DNA of 37,572 nucleotides, taken from assembly GCA_017936545.1 (NCBI GenBank), contig JAGBFJ010000096.1, forward strand, positions 1-37,572. Reading direction: 5' to 3'. Each line of letters begins with the position of its first letter. Position 1 is the first letter of the stretch. The notes under the pieces are model-generated. The model was not told where the DNA came from, searched no databases, and saw only the letters and a program-made list of their open reading frames with translations. The position numbers were made by a program, and so were the translations under genes. Positions 1 through 9,018 of this stretch are shown one piece after another. The DNA comes from Sutterella sp. (lineage in GTDB: Bacteria; Pseudomonadota; Gammaproteobacteria; Burkholderiales; Burkholderiaceae_F).

Positions 1-243
1 CAAATGGGGGATAGGGGAGGTTTTGAACCGCATTTCAGTCAGGCCTAGTCCGAACGGTCCGGGCGACGGGTTTGTTACAATGGCGGCCAATTCATTCGCG
101 GGCGGCCCGGGCGGGCACCCGCGGCGTCAAACCCCCGGTTCGGCAGGGCCTGAGTCCGCTCAAAAAAGCGGGCGGAGCACCTGCCTCTTGGTGTTTGCCG
201 GCCACATCACCCTCATCTGAAGAGGCTCCGGCCTCGGACAAGC
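1..243 (+). other. Leader region upstream of the nucleoside ABC operon
   Basis: No gene is recognised here. A possible -10 hexamer TACAAT lies at 76-81, but no convincing -35 is visible. The rest is very GC-rich and can form hairpins, for example CCGCT/AGCGG around an A-run near 156-171. It may be a long untranslated leader of the ABC operon. I compared it by eye with purine, TPP and cobalamin riboswitch signatures and found no match. Confidence 0.3.
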
Positions 244-1764
244 ATGCATCCCCGCCTCAGTTTGAAAAACATCACGAAGCGCTATCCCGGCATCGTGGCC
301 AACGACCATATCAATATGGACATTGCGCCCGGGGAAGTGCTCGCCGTGCTCGGCGAAAACGGCGCCGGCAAATCCACGCTCATGAAGATCATCTACGGCT
401 CCGTCCGTCCGGACGAAGGCAGCGTGGAATTCGACGGCCGTCCGCTCGAGATCGACAGTCCTGCACAGGCCCGTGCGCTCGGCATTGCGATGGTGCACCA
501 GCACTTTGCCCTTTTCGACACGCTGACCGTGGCGGAAAACGTCGCGCTCGGTCTCACGGAAAAACAGTCGGTCGAAGCCATTTCGGCCGAAGTGAAGCGT
601 CTCGGCGAGAAGTACGGCCTTGAGGTCGATCCTTCCGCCGTCGTCTACGAGCTCTCGATGGGCGAACGCCAGCGCGTGGAGATCATTCGCGCGCTGATGA
701 CCAATCCGAAGCTGCTGATTCTGGACGAACCGACGTCGGTGCTCGTGCCGCAGGCGGTTGAAAAGCTGTTCGTAACCCTGCATCAGCTTGCCCGCGAGGG
801 GGTGTCCATTCTCTTCATTTCCCACAAACTCGACGAAATCCGCGAACTCGCCGACCGATGCGTGGTGCTGCGCGCGGGCCGCATCGTGTCGTCGGTGAAT
901 CCGAAGGAGGAAACCGAGGATTCTCTCGCCCGGCTCATGATCGGCGCCGAGCCTCCCGTCGTCCGCGCCGCCGAAGGCGAGCCCGGCGAAACGGTGCTTG
1001 AGCTCTGCAGCGTGACGCTGCCCGGCACGATGCGCGTGTGCGGCATCGAGAACGTGAGCCTCTCCGTGAGAGCCGGCGAGATCGTCGGCATCGCCGGCAT
1101 TTCCGGCAACGGTCAGGCGCGCCTCATGTCGGTGGCTTCGGGTGAGGCCCTGGTCGAACCCAAGGGCGTGAAGCTCTTCGGCAAGTCCGTCGGCGACCTC
1201 GGCACGAGGGACAGACGCCGCCGCGGTCTGCGCTATGTGCCCGAGCAGCGTCTTGGCCATGCCGCCGTGCCCGACATCACGCTTCAGACCAATACTTATC
1301 TGACGGGCGACAATCTCGTGCAGCACGGCTTCATTCTCGAAGAGAAAGCCCGCCGCTTCACCGAGCTCATCATCGAACGCTTCCACGTGAAGACGCCGTC
1401 GTCGCAGAAGCTCGCCGGCAGTCTTTCGGGCGGCAATCTGCAGAAGTTCATCATGGGCCGCGAAATTCTTCAGCAGCCCAAGGTGCTTATCGTCAATCAG
1501 CCCACCTGGGGCGTCGACGTGGGTGCGGCGGCCACCATCCGAAATGCGCTGATGCGTCTGCGTGCGGACGGGGCGGCCATTCTCGTCGTTTCCGAAGAAA
1601 TCGACGAGCTCTTTGAAATCAGCGACCGCATCGCCGTGATGTACCGCGGCCATCTGTCGCCTGCCGTTCCCAAGTCCTCGATGAATATTGAAATCGTCGG
1701 ACGCTGGATGTCCGGCCTCTGGCCCGACGGTCCCGCTGGCCGTGCCGAAGAAGGAGAAGCGTGA
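244..1764 (+). CDS. Nucleoside-type ABC transporter, duplicated ATP-binding subunit
   Basis: This is a 506-residue protein with two fused nucleotide-binding domains, the architecture of RbsA/NupO-type importers. The first domain is complete: Walker A GENGAGKST (residues 37-45), Q-loop HQHF (85-88), signature LSMGERQ (137-143) and Walker B ending in DEPTS (161-165). The second is degenerate as usual in the family: GISGNGQ replaces Walker A and VNQPTWG carries Gln in place of the catalytic Glu, although the signature LSGGNLQ is kept. It would power inward transport by the two permeases that follow directly. The stop codon overlaps the next ATG by one base, so translation is probably coupled. 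Nucleosides are inferred as substrate from the BMP-family binding protein at 3973. Sugar-type RbsA relatives look similar, so the substrate is less certain than the family. Confidence 0.92.
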   Translation: MHPRLSLKNITKRYPGIVANDHINMDIAPGEVLAVLGENGAGKSTLMKIIYGSVRPDEGSVEFDGRPLEIDSPAQARALGIAMVHQHFALFDTLTVAENVALGLTEKQSVEAISAEVKRLGEKYGLEVDPSAVVYELSMGERQRVEIIRALMTNPKLLILDEPTSVLVPQAVEKLFVTLHQLAREGVSILFISHKLDEIRELADRCVVLRAGRIVSSVNPKEETEDSLARLMIGAEPPVVRAAEGEPGETVLELCSVTLPGTMRVCGIENVSLSVRAGEIVGIAGISGNGQARLMSVASGEALVEPKGVKLFGKSVGDLGTRDRRRRGLRYVPEQRLGHAAVPDITLQTNTYLTGDNLVQHGFILEEKARRFTELIIERFHVKTPSSQKLAGSLSGGNLQKFIMGREILQQPKVLIVNQPTWGVDVGAAATIRNALMRLRADGAAILVVSEEIDELFEISDRIAVMYRGHLSPAVPKSSMNIEIVGRWMSGLWPDGPAGRAEEGEA

Positions 1765-2846
1765 TGAATTTTCCCATCGCCATGACGCCCCGCGCGGAGC
1801 CCGCCCGTTCGCTTCGCTGGTATTCGCCGCTGGCGGCGCTTCTTCTGACGGTCCTCACGGGCGGCATTATCTTCGCCGCGCTCGGCCAGGATCCGCTCAA
1901 GGCTCTCTATACCTTCTTCATTGCGCCGCTCGACAGTCTTCGCGGCTGGTCCGAAGTGGCGATCAAGATGACGCCGCTTCTGCTCTGCTCGGTCGGTCTC
2001 GTCGTGTGCTTCCGAGCCAATGTCTGGAACATCGGTGCGGAGGGCCAGCTTGTCGCCGGTGCGATCGCCGGGGGCGCGGTGGCCCTGATGGCCGACTCCT
2101 CGACCGGCGCCTGGTTCGTAATTCCCGTGATGCTCGCTTCCGCGGCGGGCGGTGCGCTCTGGGGCGCCGCAACGGCGCTTCTGCGCCATAAGTTCCATGC
2201 CAACGAAATTCTTGTTTCGCTGATGCTGGTCTACGTGGCGCAGTTCCTTCTTTCCTGGGCGGTGCAGGGTCCGATGCGCGATCCGATGGGCTTCGGCTTC
2301 CCGCAGACGAAGCTTTTCGAAAGCGGCGCGCTGCTTCCGGTTCTGCTTGAGGGCACGCGTCTTCACGTCGGCGTGCTTCTCGCCCTGATCGCCGCCGGCG
2401 GCATCTGGGTGCTGATGGACAAGATGGAAATCGGCATGGAGTTCAAGATTTCCGGCATGGCGCCGCTTGCCGCGCGCTATGCGGGCTACCGTCCCGGCCG
2501 TCTGATCTGGGTCTCGATGCTGATCTGCGGCGCGCTCGCCGGTCTGGCAGGCGGCATCGAAGCGGCTGGTCCGCTCGGTCAGCTCACCCCGACCATTTCT
2601 CCGGGGTACGGCTTCGCCGCCATCATCGTGGCCTTCGTGGGCCGTCTGACGCCGCACGGCTGCATTCCCGCCGCCTTCATCATGGCGCTCTTTTATCTCG
2701 GAGGCGAGCTCGCCCAGAGCCGTCTCGGTCTTCCCTCGTCGATCACGGGCGTGTATCAGGGGCTTCTCCTCTTCTTCATCCTCGCCTGCGACACGATCAT
2801 CTTCTACCAGCTCCGCTGGGTCGGCTTTAAGAAGGAGGCCGCCTGA
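1764..2846 (+). CDS. Nucleoside-type ABC transporter permease 1
   Basis: This is a hydrophobic protein of 360 residues of the BPD_transp_2 (LivHM/RbsC-like) permease family, matching the longer of the two permeases in NupOPQ/YufOPQ-type nucleoside systems. About eight to ten membrane segments are visible. The motif VWNIGAEGQL near residue 90 is characteristic of the family's conserved cytoplasmic/re-entrant region. I chose ATG at 1764 rather than the in-frame GTG at 1761, because AAGGAG at 1751-1756 is better spaced for it. The gene overlaps the ATPase stop by one base, and its own stop overlaps the next start in the same way. Confidence 0.9.
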   Translation: MNFPIAMTPRAEPARSLRWYSPLAALLLTVLTGGIIFAALGQDPLKALYTFFIAPLDSLRGWSEVAIKMTPLLLCSVGLVVCFRANVWNIGAEGQLVAGAIAGGAVALMADSSTGAWFVIPVMLASAAGGALWGAATALLRHKFHANEILVSLMLVYVAQFLLSWAVQGPMRDPMGFGFPQTKLFESGALLPVLLEGTRLHVGVLLALIAAGGIWVLMDKMEIGMEFKISGMAPLAARYAGYRPGRLIWVSMLICGALAGLAGGIEAAGPLGQLTPTISPGYGFAAIIVAFVGRLTPHGCIPAAFIMALFYLGGELAQSRLGLPSSITGVYQGLLLFFILACDTIIFYQLRWVGFKKEAA

Positions 2847-3766
2847 TGAGTCTCGCTGCTTCGATCATTTCCTCGACTCTCAATGCGGGGACGCCGCTTC
2901 TCATTGCCGCCGTCGGCATTCTGATTCATGAAAAGTCGGGCGTGCTCAATCTCGGCATCGAGGGCATCATGCTGATGGGCGCCGTGGCGGGCTTCGGCAC
3001 GACGATGGCGACCGGGAGCTTCGCACTCGGCTTTCTCGCCGGCATGGGCACGGGCATTCTGCTCGGTCTCCTTTTTGCGTTCTTTACGATCGGCATTCAG
3101 GCCAATCAGTACGCGGCCGGTCTCGCGCTGACACTCTTCGGCACGGGTCTCTCGGCCTTCCTCGGCCAGTCCCTGCAGGGTGCGGCGCTGCCTTCGCGCG
3201 CGCCTCTCGGCATTCCGGGTCTTGAAAGCCTACCCTTCGTCGGCGAAGCCTTCTTCTCGCAGCACTGGCTGGTCTACGGCGCGCTGGCGATGCTTGCCGC
3301 CGTCTGGTACTTCCTTTTCAGAACGCGCGCCGGCCTCGTGCTGCGCGCCGTCGGCGAGTCGCCCAATTCGGCTTTCGCCCTCGGCTATCCCGTTCGCCGC
3401 ATCCGTCTTTACGCCGTGCTTTTCGGCGCGATGATGTCTGGCTTGGCGGGCGCCTATCTCTCGCTCGTCTATACGCCGCTCTGGGTGGAAGGCATGGTGG
3501 CGGGCCGCGGCTGGATTGCGCTTGCGCTCGTGACCTTCGCCACCTGGCGTCCGCTTCGCGTGCTCGCCGGCGCGTATCTCTTCGGCGGCGTGACGATGCT
3601 TCAGTTCGCCGTTCAGGGCATGGGCATCTCGATCGCCCCGCAGTTCATGTCGATGACGCCCTATTTGGCCACGATTCTGGTGCTGGTGCTCATCAGCCGC
3701 AATCCGGCGTGGATCCGGCTCAACGTTCCCGCCTCGCTCGGCAAGCCCTTCAATCCGAAGAGCTGA
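2846..3766 (+). CDS. Nucleoside-type ABC transporter permease 2
   Basis: This 306-residue integral membrane protein belongs to the same permease family as the preceding gene and is the shorter partner. The family signature VLNLGIEGIMLMGA is near residue 34. It should form the translocation pore with permease 1, energised by the gene at 244. A good ribosome binding site (GAAGGAGG) lies within the end of permease 1, and the TGATG overlap implies translational coupling. A stable hairpin follows 28 bases after the stop, separating this three-gene unit from the binding-protein gene. Confidence 0.9.
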   Translation: MSLAASIISSTLNAGTPLLIAAVGILIHEKSGVLNLGIEGIMLMGAVAGFGTTMATGSFALGFLAGMGTGILLGLLFAFFTIGIQANQYAAGLALTLFGTGLSAFLGQSLQGAALPSRAPLGIPGLESLPFVGEAFFSQHWLVYGALAMLAAVWYFLFRTRAGLVLRAVGESPNSAFALGYPVRRIRLYAVLFGAMMSGLAGAYLSLVYTPLWVEGMVAGRGWIALALVTFATWRPLRVLAGAYLFGGVTMLQFAVQGMGISIAPQFMSMTPYLATILVLVLISRNPAWIRLNVPASLGKPFNPKS

Positions 3767-3793
3767 GCGAACGGATGAGCTGACAGAGCTCAG

Positions 3794-3829
3794 AGGCCGG
3801 CCGGATGCCGCATCCGCCGGCCTTTCTTG
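3794..3829 (+). terminator. Hairpin between permease and BMP gene
   Basis: The arms AGGCCGGCCGGATG and CATCCGCCGGCCT pair with one bulged C around a CCG loop (3794-3823). TTTCTT follows. It could be a terminator or a partial terminator that sets the ratio of permeases to binding protein. Confidence 0.65.
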
Positions 3830-3972
3830 TCTGCCGAGCTGATGCGGAAGAAACACATTCCGCATCCGAAGATACGTAGCGCATGCGGCAAACGGCGAAA
3901 TCCCTGTGCGCGCATAGGTATTTTGTTTAGAATGACGAAATCCTTTTTTCCGCTTTCCGGAGTCAATCCAAG

Positions 3973-5121
3973 ATGAACAAACGTACTGCATTCAAGCTCT
4001 GCATTGCCGGGGCCGCCGCCGTGATGCTCGCCGCCTGCGGCAAGGACGAACCGAAGCCCGCGCCTGCAGCCAAGGATGTCAAGACCGCCGCTCAGCCCGC
4101 CGCGGCCGCCAAGGAACCGATGAAGGTGGCCTTCGTGTATGTGAGCCCGGCCAATGAAGAAGGCTGGTCCTCCCAGCACGACATCGCCCGCCAGTACGTG
4201 GAAAAGAAGTTCGGCGACAAGATCAAGGTCACCTGGATTGAAAACGTGCCCGAAAACGCCGACGCGGAACGCGTGATCCGCGACCTCGCTCAGCAGGGCA
4301 ACAAGATGATCTTCGCGACGTCCTTCGGCTACATGAACGGCGTCATGAAGGTCGCGAAGGAATTCCCGAACGTCTACTTCGAACACGCAACGGGCTACAA
4401 GACCGACAAGAACGTGAAGAACTACACGGCGCGCTTCTATGAAGCCCGCTATCTCGCAGGCAAGCTCGCCGGCGCCACGACGAAGTCGAACGTGCTCGGC
4501 TACGTCGCTGCGCTTCCGATTCCCGAAGTCTTCCAGGGCATCAACGCCTATACGCTCGGCGCCAAGAGCGTGAATCCGAACATTCAGGTCCGCGTGGTCT
4601 GGACGTCCGCCTGGTATGACCCGGGCAAGGAAGCCGACGCCACGAAGTCCCTGATCGGCCAGGGCGCCGACGTGATCACGCATCACACCAATTCGACCGC
4701 CGTCGCTTCGACCTGCGAAGAAGCCAAGGTGCCGGTCATTTCCTACCACTCCGCCATGCACAAGGCTGCGCCCAAGATGCTCAAGGCCGGCGTGGTTCAC
4801 CGCTGGGAAGAGTACTACAGCTCTGAAATCCAGGCCGTGCTTGACGGCAAGTGGAACAACACGCCCGTGTGGGGCGGCGCCAACGTCCACATGATTGAAC
4901 TCGCCGACATGACCGCCGATGCGCCGAAGGCCGTGGCCGACGACATCAAGGCCGTTTATGCCAAGATGGAAAAGGGCGAATTCAATCCGTTCACCGGCCC
5001 GATCGTGTCCAACGAAGGCAAGGAAATGATCGCCAAGGGCAAGGTTGCCTCCGACGCCGATCTGCAGTCGATGATGTACTACGTCGACGGCGTGGCCTCG
5101 AAGGTGCCGGCTCAGAAGTAA
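3973..5121 (+). CDS. BMP-family substrate-binding lipoprotein
   Basis: This 382-residue protein has a lipoprotein signal peptide, with basic MNKR, a hydrophobic core, and lipobox LAAC with the acylated Cys at residue 22. An Ala/Pro/Lys-rich linker runs to about residue 49. The body begins with MKVAFVYVSPANEEGW and belongs to the BMP (PnrA-like) family of nucleoside-binding proteins, as in Treponema PnrA. It is the extracytoplasmic receptor for the ABC importer encoded just upstream. In many genomes the BMP gene comes first; here it is last and stands behind a hairpin, so it may be transcribed partly on its own. A possible -10 TAGAAT lies at 3928-3933. The start is supported by CGGAG at 3957-3961. 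Confidence 0.92.
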   Translation: MNKRTAFKLCIAGAAAVMLAACGKDEPKPAPAAKDVKTAAQPAAAAKEPMKVAFVYVSPANEEGWSSQHDIARQYVEKKFGDKIKVTWIENVPENADAERVIRDLAQQGNKMIFATSFGYMNGVMKVAKEFPNVYFEHATGYKTDKNVKNYTARFYEARYLAGKLAGATTKSNVLGYVAALPIPEVFQGINAYTLGAKSVNPNIQVRVVWTSAWYDPGKEADATKSLIGQGADVITHHTNSTAVASTCEEAKVPVISYHSAMHKAAPKMLKAGVVHRWEEYYSSEIQAVLDGKWNNTPVWGGANVHMIELADMTADAPKAVADDIKAVYAKMEKGEFNPFTGPIVSNEGKEMIAKGKVASDADLQSMMYYVDGVASKVPAQK

Positions 5122-5159
5122 TCCGTTTCCGGTCCCTCTTCGGACCCGAGCTTTCAAAG

Positions 5160-5197
5160 TCCTCCCGGCTGAATGTGATGGTCGGGAGGATTTTTTT
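5160..5197 (+). terminator. Rho-independent terminator after BMP gene
   Basis: TCCTCCCG (5160-5167) pairs with CGGGAGGA (5183-5190) and is followed by seven T residues. This ends the nucleoside transporter operon. Confidence 0.85.
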
Positions 5198-5304
5198 GTC
5201 ATTCGGACGCGGCAGGACGCCGAGTTTGAGCGACAATGCATAATGACAGATTCTGCACGCGACAAGCAGAACGCACGAAAACACTCCTCGGGACAACAGA
5301 TCAC

Positions 5305-7464
5305 GTGACAGACCATTTTTCGATTATCACGACGCTCGTCACGGGCTTCGGACTCGCACTCGTTTTCGGCTGGCTCGCCGAACGGTTTCTGAAGACGCCC
5401 GCACTGGTCGGGTTCATCATCGCCGGCGTGGCGGTGAGCGCCTTTCCGTGGCTGCCGAACGTCGATCCGGCGGTCACGGAGCAGTTCGCCGAAATCGGCG
5501 TCATGCTCCTCATGTTCGGCGTCGGCCTGCACTTTTCCATCTCTGACCTGGTCAAGGTGAAGGGCGTCGCCGTGACGGGCGCCGTCATTCAGATGACCGT
5601 GTCCGCGCTTGCCGGCAGCGCCGTGGCGATGCTGGCCTGGGACTGGGCGCTGCCGCTCGCCGTCGTTTTCGGCATGACGCTCTCCTGCGCCTCGACCGTG
5701 GTCGTGACCAAGGCGCTGGAACTGCGCCACCTCACGAGCGACATGAGCGGTCAGGTGGCCATCGGCTGGCTGATCGTGCAGGACCTGGTGACGGTCTTCA
5801 TCATGGTGTGCCTGCCGCTGATGGCGCAGACCATGACGGGAGAGGGCGCACTCGACATGAAGGCGGTGGCGGTGTCGCTCTCGAAGACGCTGCTCGGCCT
5901 CGTGGTGTTCGTAGCGGGCATGCTGATCGTCGGCCGGCGCGTGTTCCCGTGGATTCTCAAGAACGTCGCCATGTCGGGTTCGCGCGAGCTCTTCACGCTA
6001 TGCGTGCTGGCGATCGCCATTGGAATCGCCTACGGGGCGGGTGCGATCTTCAACGTGAGCTTCGCGCTGGGCGCATTCTTCGCCGGCATGGTGATGCGCG
6101 AATCGCGATTTGCGCATCGGGCCGCCAAGAATTCCCTGCCGCTTCAGGACGCCTTCGCCGTGCTCTTTTTCGTGTCCGTCGGCCTGATGCTCGACTGGCA
6201 CGTCTTCATCAACGAGCCCTGGGCGGTGCTGTCCGTGATGCTCATCATCATGTGCGTGACGAGCACGCTCGGCGCATTCCTGGTCGTGGCGCTCGGCTGG
6301 CCGCTGGATACGGCGCTGATTCTCGGTGCATGCCTTTCGCAGATCGGTGAATTTTCCTTCATCCTCTGCGGGCAGGGCATCTCGCTCGGTCTCGCCACCT
6401 CGCAGACGATGAGCCTCATCGTGGCGGCATCGATCATGACGATCGCCTTCAACCCGCTGATGTTCGCGCTGATTCCCCGCATCCGTCACTTCCTGGTGAC
6501 GCGCTCGAAGTGGCTCCGGCATGCCGCCATGCGCGAAGCGCCGATGACGACGCTGCCGCCCCAGACCCCGCGCAGAATGCTGACGGGCCACGTCGTGATG
6601 GCCTCGATGAGCGACGTGGTGAAGGTGATCTTCGAAAAGCTCGAAAAGGAAAACGTGCCCGTCGTCTGCTTCGCGTCGCCATCCGATCCGGTGCCCGAAG
6701 TCGACAGCGAACACAACAAGGCGTATCTCGTGGGCGATCCGACCGATCCGATGATGCTCGTGAAGGCGCACATCATGTCGGCGGCGCTCCTCGTGCTGCC
6801 GTCCGCCGATCTGATTCTCAACCGCCGCATCATGGAGGCCGCCCGTCAGCTCAAGCCCGATCTCAACATTCTGATCCGCGTGGTGAGACTGGAGGACGTC
6901 GACACGATCGACACGGACGAGCACACCCGGGTCATCTGCGACGTCTCCGTGGCCACCGATGCCCTGACGTCCGAAATCCGCAGCTTCTACGTCGGAAAGC
7001 CGGAGGAGGAAGAGGAGGACGATGCCGAGGAACCGCTGCCCCGGCCCGAGGAACGCAGCAGGGACGAGGAAGAGAAGGGGCCCGGTCTCGCCGCCGAAAT
7101 GATGGCCGGCCTGAAGGAAAAGGCATCCCGCGTCCATATGCCCTCCGTTCACATGCCGAAGGTGAAGCTGTCGTCGGTGAAGCTTCCCGAAGTCAGAATG
7201 CCGGAGATGAAGATGCCGGACGTGAAGCTGCCGGAGATGCCGTCGGGCGAGAAGATCAAGGCCGGTCTTGCCAGACTCTCCGACATGCCCAAGCCTCATC
7301 TGCCTTCTGCCGAACGTCTTAGAAAGGCGGCCTCGGAGATCCGTCTTCCCCGCGTGAAGATGCCGTCCTTCCTCCGCCGGGGGAGTGAAAACTCGGTAAA
7401 GTCCGAGGAGGCCGAACCGTCGGCCGACAGCCCGAAGACCGTTAAGGAAAAAGCTGATGAATGA
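5305..7464 (+). CDS. CPA2-family cation:proton antiporter (YbaL/KefB-like) with repetitive tail
   Basis: The first 400 residues or so form a Na+/H+-exchanger domain of the CPA2 (KefB/YbaL) type. It has about twelve membrane segments, FAEIGVMLLMFGVGLHFS near residues 61-78, and a conserved GEFSFIL in a late helix. A cytoplasmic region resembling TrkA-N follows, but the usual GxGxxG dinucleotide motif is replaced by GHVVMASMSDVV. After an acidic stretch (EEEEEDDAEE), the last 130 residues contain tandem seven-residue-like units of the type VKLPEVRMP, which are not part of YbaL. GTG at 5305 is preferred because translation from it begins like YbaL; an ATG at 5236 would add 23 residues. The last eight bases overlap rmuC. 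Its likely role is K+ or Na+/H+ exchange at the inner membrane. Confidence 0.85.
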   Translation: MTDHFSIITTLVTGFGLALVFGWLAERFLKTPALVGFIIAGVAVSAFPWLPNVDPAVTEQFAEIGVMLLMFGVGLHFSISDLVKVKGVAVTGAVIQMTVSALAGSAVAMLAWDWALPLAVVFGMTLSCASTVVVTKALELRHLTSDMSGQVAIGWLIVQDLVTVFIMVCLPLMAQTMTGEGALDMKAVAVSLSKTLLGLVVFVAGMLIVGRRVFPWILKNVAMSGSRELFTLCVLAIAIGIAYGAGAIFNVSFALGAFFAGMVMRESRFAHRAAKNSLPLQDAFAVLFFVSVGLMLDWHVFINEPWAVLSVMLIIMCVTSTLGAFLVVALGWPLDTALILGACLSQIGEFSFILCGQGISLGLATSQTMSLIVAASIMTIAFNPLMFALIPRIRHFLVTRSKWLRHAAMREAPMTTLPPQTPRRMLTGHVVMASMSDVVKVIFEKLEKENVPVVCFASPSDPVPEVDSEHNKAYLVGDPTDPMMLVKAHIMSAALLVLPSADLILNRRIMEAARQLKPDLNILIRVVRLEDVDTIDTDEHTRVICDVSVATDALTSEIRSFYVGKPEEEEEDDAEEPLPRPEERSRDEEEKGPGLAAEMMAGLKEKASRVHMPSVHMPKVKLSSVKLPEVRMPEMKMPDVKLPEMPSGEKIKAGLARLSDMPKPHLPSAERLRKAASEIRLPRVKMPSFLRRGSENSVKSEEAEPSADSPKTVKEKADE

Positions 7465-8908
7465 AGGATGGATTCTTGTCGCGCTGACGCTTGTCGCCCT
7501 GCTGACGGCGGGCGGCTTTGTTCTTCTGTATCTGGAGGTCCGCCGGCTGAGAGCCGTGATTGATCCGGACCGCGAGGAGGAACTTCGCGACGAGACCATC
7601 GAAGCCATTCTGACCGGCGTTCGCGCCGAGCGTCAGGAGATGCAGCTCGCGCTCATGAACGTCGAGCGCAGTCTGAGCCAGAGCATGGCCAATCTGATGG
7701 CCTTCGTGACGGATCAGCAGAATCGGAGTGCCTCTGAAATCAAGGCGCTCAATGAAACGGCCAGAACGTCCCTCACCGAGATGAACCAGCTCATGCACCG
7801 GCAGCTTCTCGAACTGCAGGCGATGGTGGATCAGCGTTTTGCGCGCATCATTGAAACGCAGGCTGCGGCGAGCGAAGCGCTCGGCGGCAAGCTGGAGATG
7901 AAGTTCGGCGAAATCCGCACGAGCGTCGAAGGGAATCTCGAAAAGGTGCGGTCCACCAACGAAGCCAAGCTGGAAGAAATGCGGGCCACGGTCCAGGAAA
8001 AGCTCGATCGGACGCTGGCCGACCGGCTGACCTCGAGTTTCAGAACCGTGGACGAAAAGCTCGGACTCGTGCAGACGGGACTGGGAGAAATGCGCCAGAT
8101 GGCGGCGAGCGTGCGCGATTTGAAGGGCGTGCTCACCAACGTGAAGACTCGCGGCACCTTCGGCGAAACCCAGCTCGCGGTGATCCTCGCCAATATTCTC
8201 ACCCGCTCCCAGTTCGGCGAGCAGGTCCGCGTCGTGCCGGGCAGCGCTCAGGCGGTCGACTTTGCCGTGAGGATGCCGGGCAGCAGCTCCGACGGTCCCT
8301 GTTGGCTGCCGATCGATTCCAAGTTCCCGGCGGAAGACTATGAACGGCTGCTCGATGCCGAGGCGGCGGGCGACGCCGAAGCGGCCGCGAAGGCGAGAAC
8401 CGGGCTGGAACGGGCCGTGCTGCTTCAGGCGAAGTCCATCCGCGACAAGTATGTGCGGCCGCCCTATACGACGGAATTTGCCGTTATGTATCTGCCGAGC
8501 GAAGGCCTGTACGCCGAGGTGATCCGCATTCCGGGCCTCTTCGAGCGGCTGCAGCGGGAGCTTCGCATCACGCCGGCCGGGCCCACCGTGATCAGTGCGC
8601 TGATCAACAGCCTGCAGATGGGCTTCGTCACGCTGGCTCTGCAGGAGCGCAGCAGCGAAGTCTGGAAGGTGCTCGGAGAAGTGAAGGGCGAATTCCTGCA
8701 GTTTGCCGACGGTTTTGCCAAGGTGCAGAAGAAGTTCAGCGAAGCGCAGTCAAGTCTGGATGCCATGCGAACGCGTCAGAACGTCATGCAGAAAAAGATG
8801 ACGGCCATTGATGCCGTCGGCTGTCAGACGGGCAGCGCGAGCCTCGTGCCGCCGGAGGAAATGCCGGAGCCGCCGAAGGAGACGGACGTCCGGACCGAAG
8901 CGCCCTGA
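7457..8908 (+). CDS. rmuC: RmuC-family DNA recombination protein
   Basis: This 483-residue protein begins with a single membrane anchor (about residues 6-27). A long coiled-coil region follows (about 60-190, rich in Glu, Gln, Arg and Leu), then the conserved RmuC domain with its PD-(D/E)XK-like fold (from about residue 210, including LPIDSKFPAEDYERLL and VMYLPSEGLY). E. coli RmuC limits inversions at short inverted repeats and is thought to be a nuclease-like factor. The start ATG lies inside the antiporter gene with an eight-base overlap, so the two are probably translationally coupled. A low-complexity Pro/Glu tail closes the protein. Confidence 0.92.
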   Translation: MNEGWILVALTLVALLTAGGFVLLYLEVRRLRAVIDPDREEELRDETIEAILTGVRAERQEMQLALMNVERSLSQSMANLMAFVTDQQNRSASEIKALNETARTSLTEMNQLMHRQLLELQAMVDQRFARIIETQAAASEALGGKLEMKFGEIRTSVEGNLEKVRSTNEAKLEEMRATVQEKLDRTLADRLTSSFRTVDEKLGLVQTGLGEMRQMAASVRDLKGVLTNVKTRGTFGETQLAVILANILTRSQFGEQVRVVPGSAQAVDFAVRMPGSSSDGPCWLPIDSKFPAEDYERLLDAEAAGDAEAAAKARTGLERAVLLQAKSIRDKYVRPPYTTEFAVMYLPSEGLYAEVIRIPGLFERLQRELRITPAGPTVISALINSLQMGFVTLALQERSSEVWKVLGEVKGEFLQFADGFAKVQKKFSEAQSSLDAMRTRQNVMQKKMTAIDAVGCQTGSASLVPPEEMPEPPKETDVRTEAP

Positions 8909-9018
8909 CCGTCGGACGCATTCTCCGCGTCAGGCGACTCGGGAAACGGAGAGCTCTGATGTCTGGTGCGCCGGAGAATCGGATAGACTTGAAAGGATCG
9001 CATTTTAAGGAGGAGTCG

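Noticed and set aside
1-243. Purine, cobalamin or TPP riboswitch ahead of the nucleoside importer
   Set aside because: Some B12-box-like letters occur near 174-190, but the remaining conserved segments are absent.
160-1653. A 497-codon open frame on the minus strand across the ABC ATPase gene
   Set aside because: It is antisense to a clear ATPase with all motifs. High GC makes such shadow frames common, and its product is a His/Arg/Glu-rich composition artefact.
3790-5730. A 646-codon minus-strand frame across the BMP gene and antiporter start
   Set aside because: It crosses two terminators and two real genes and has no recognisable domain.
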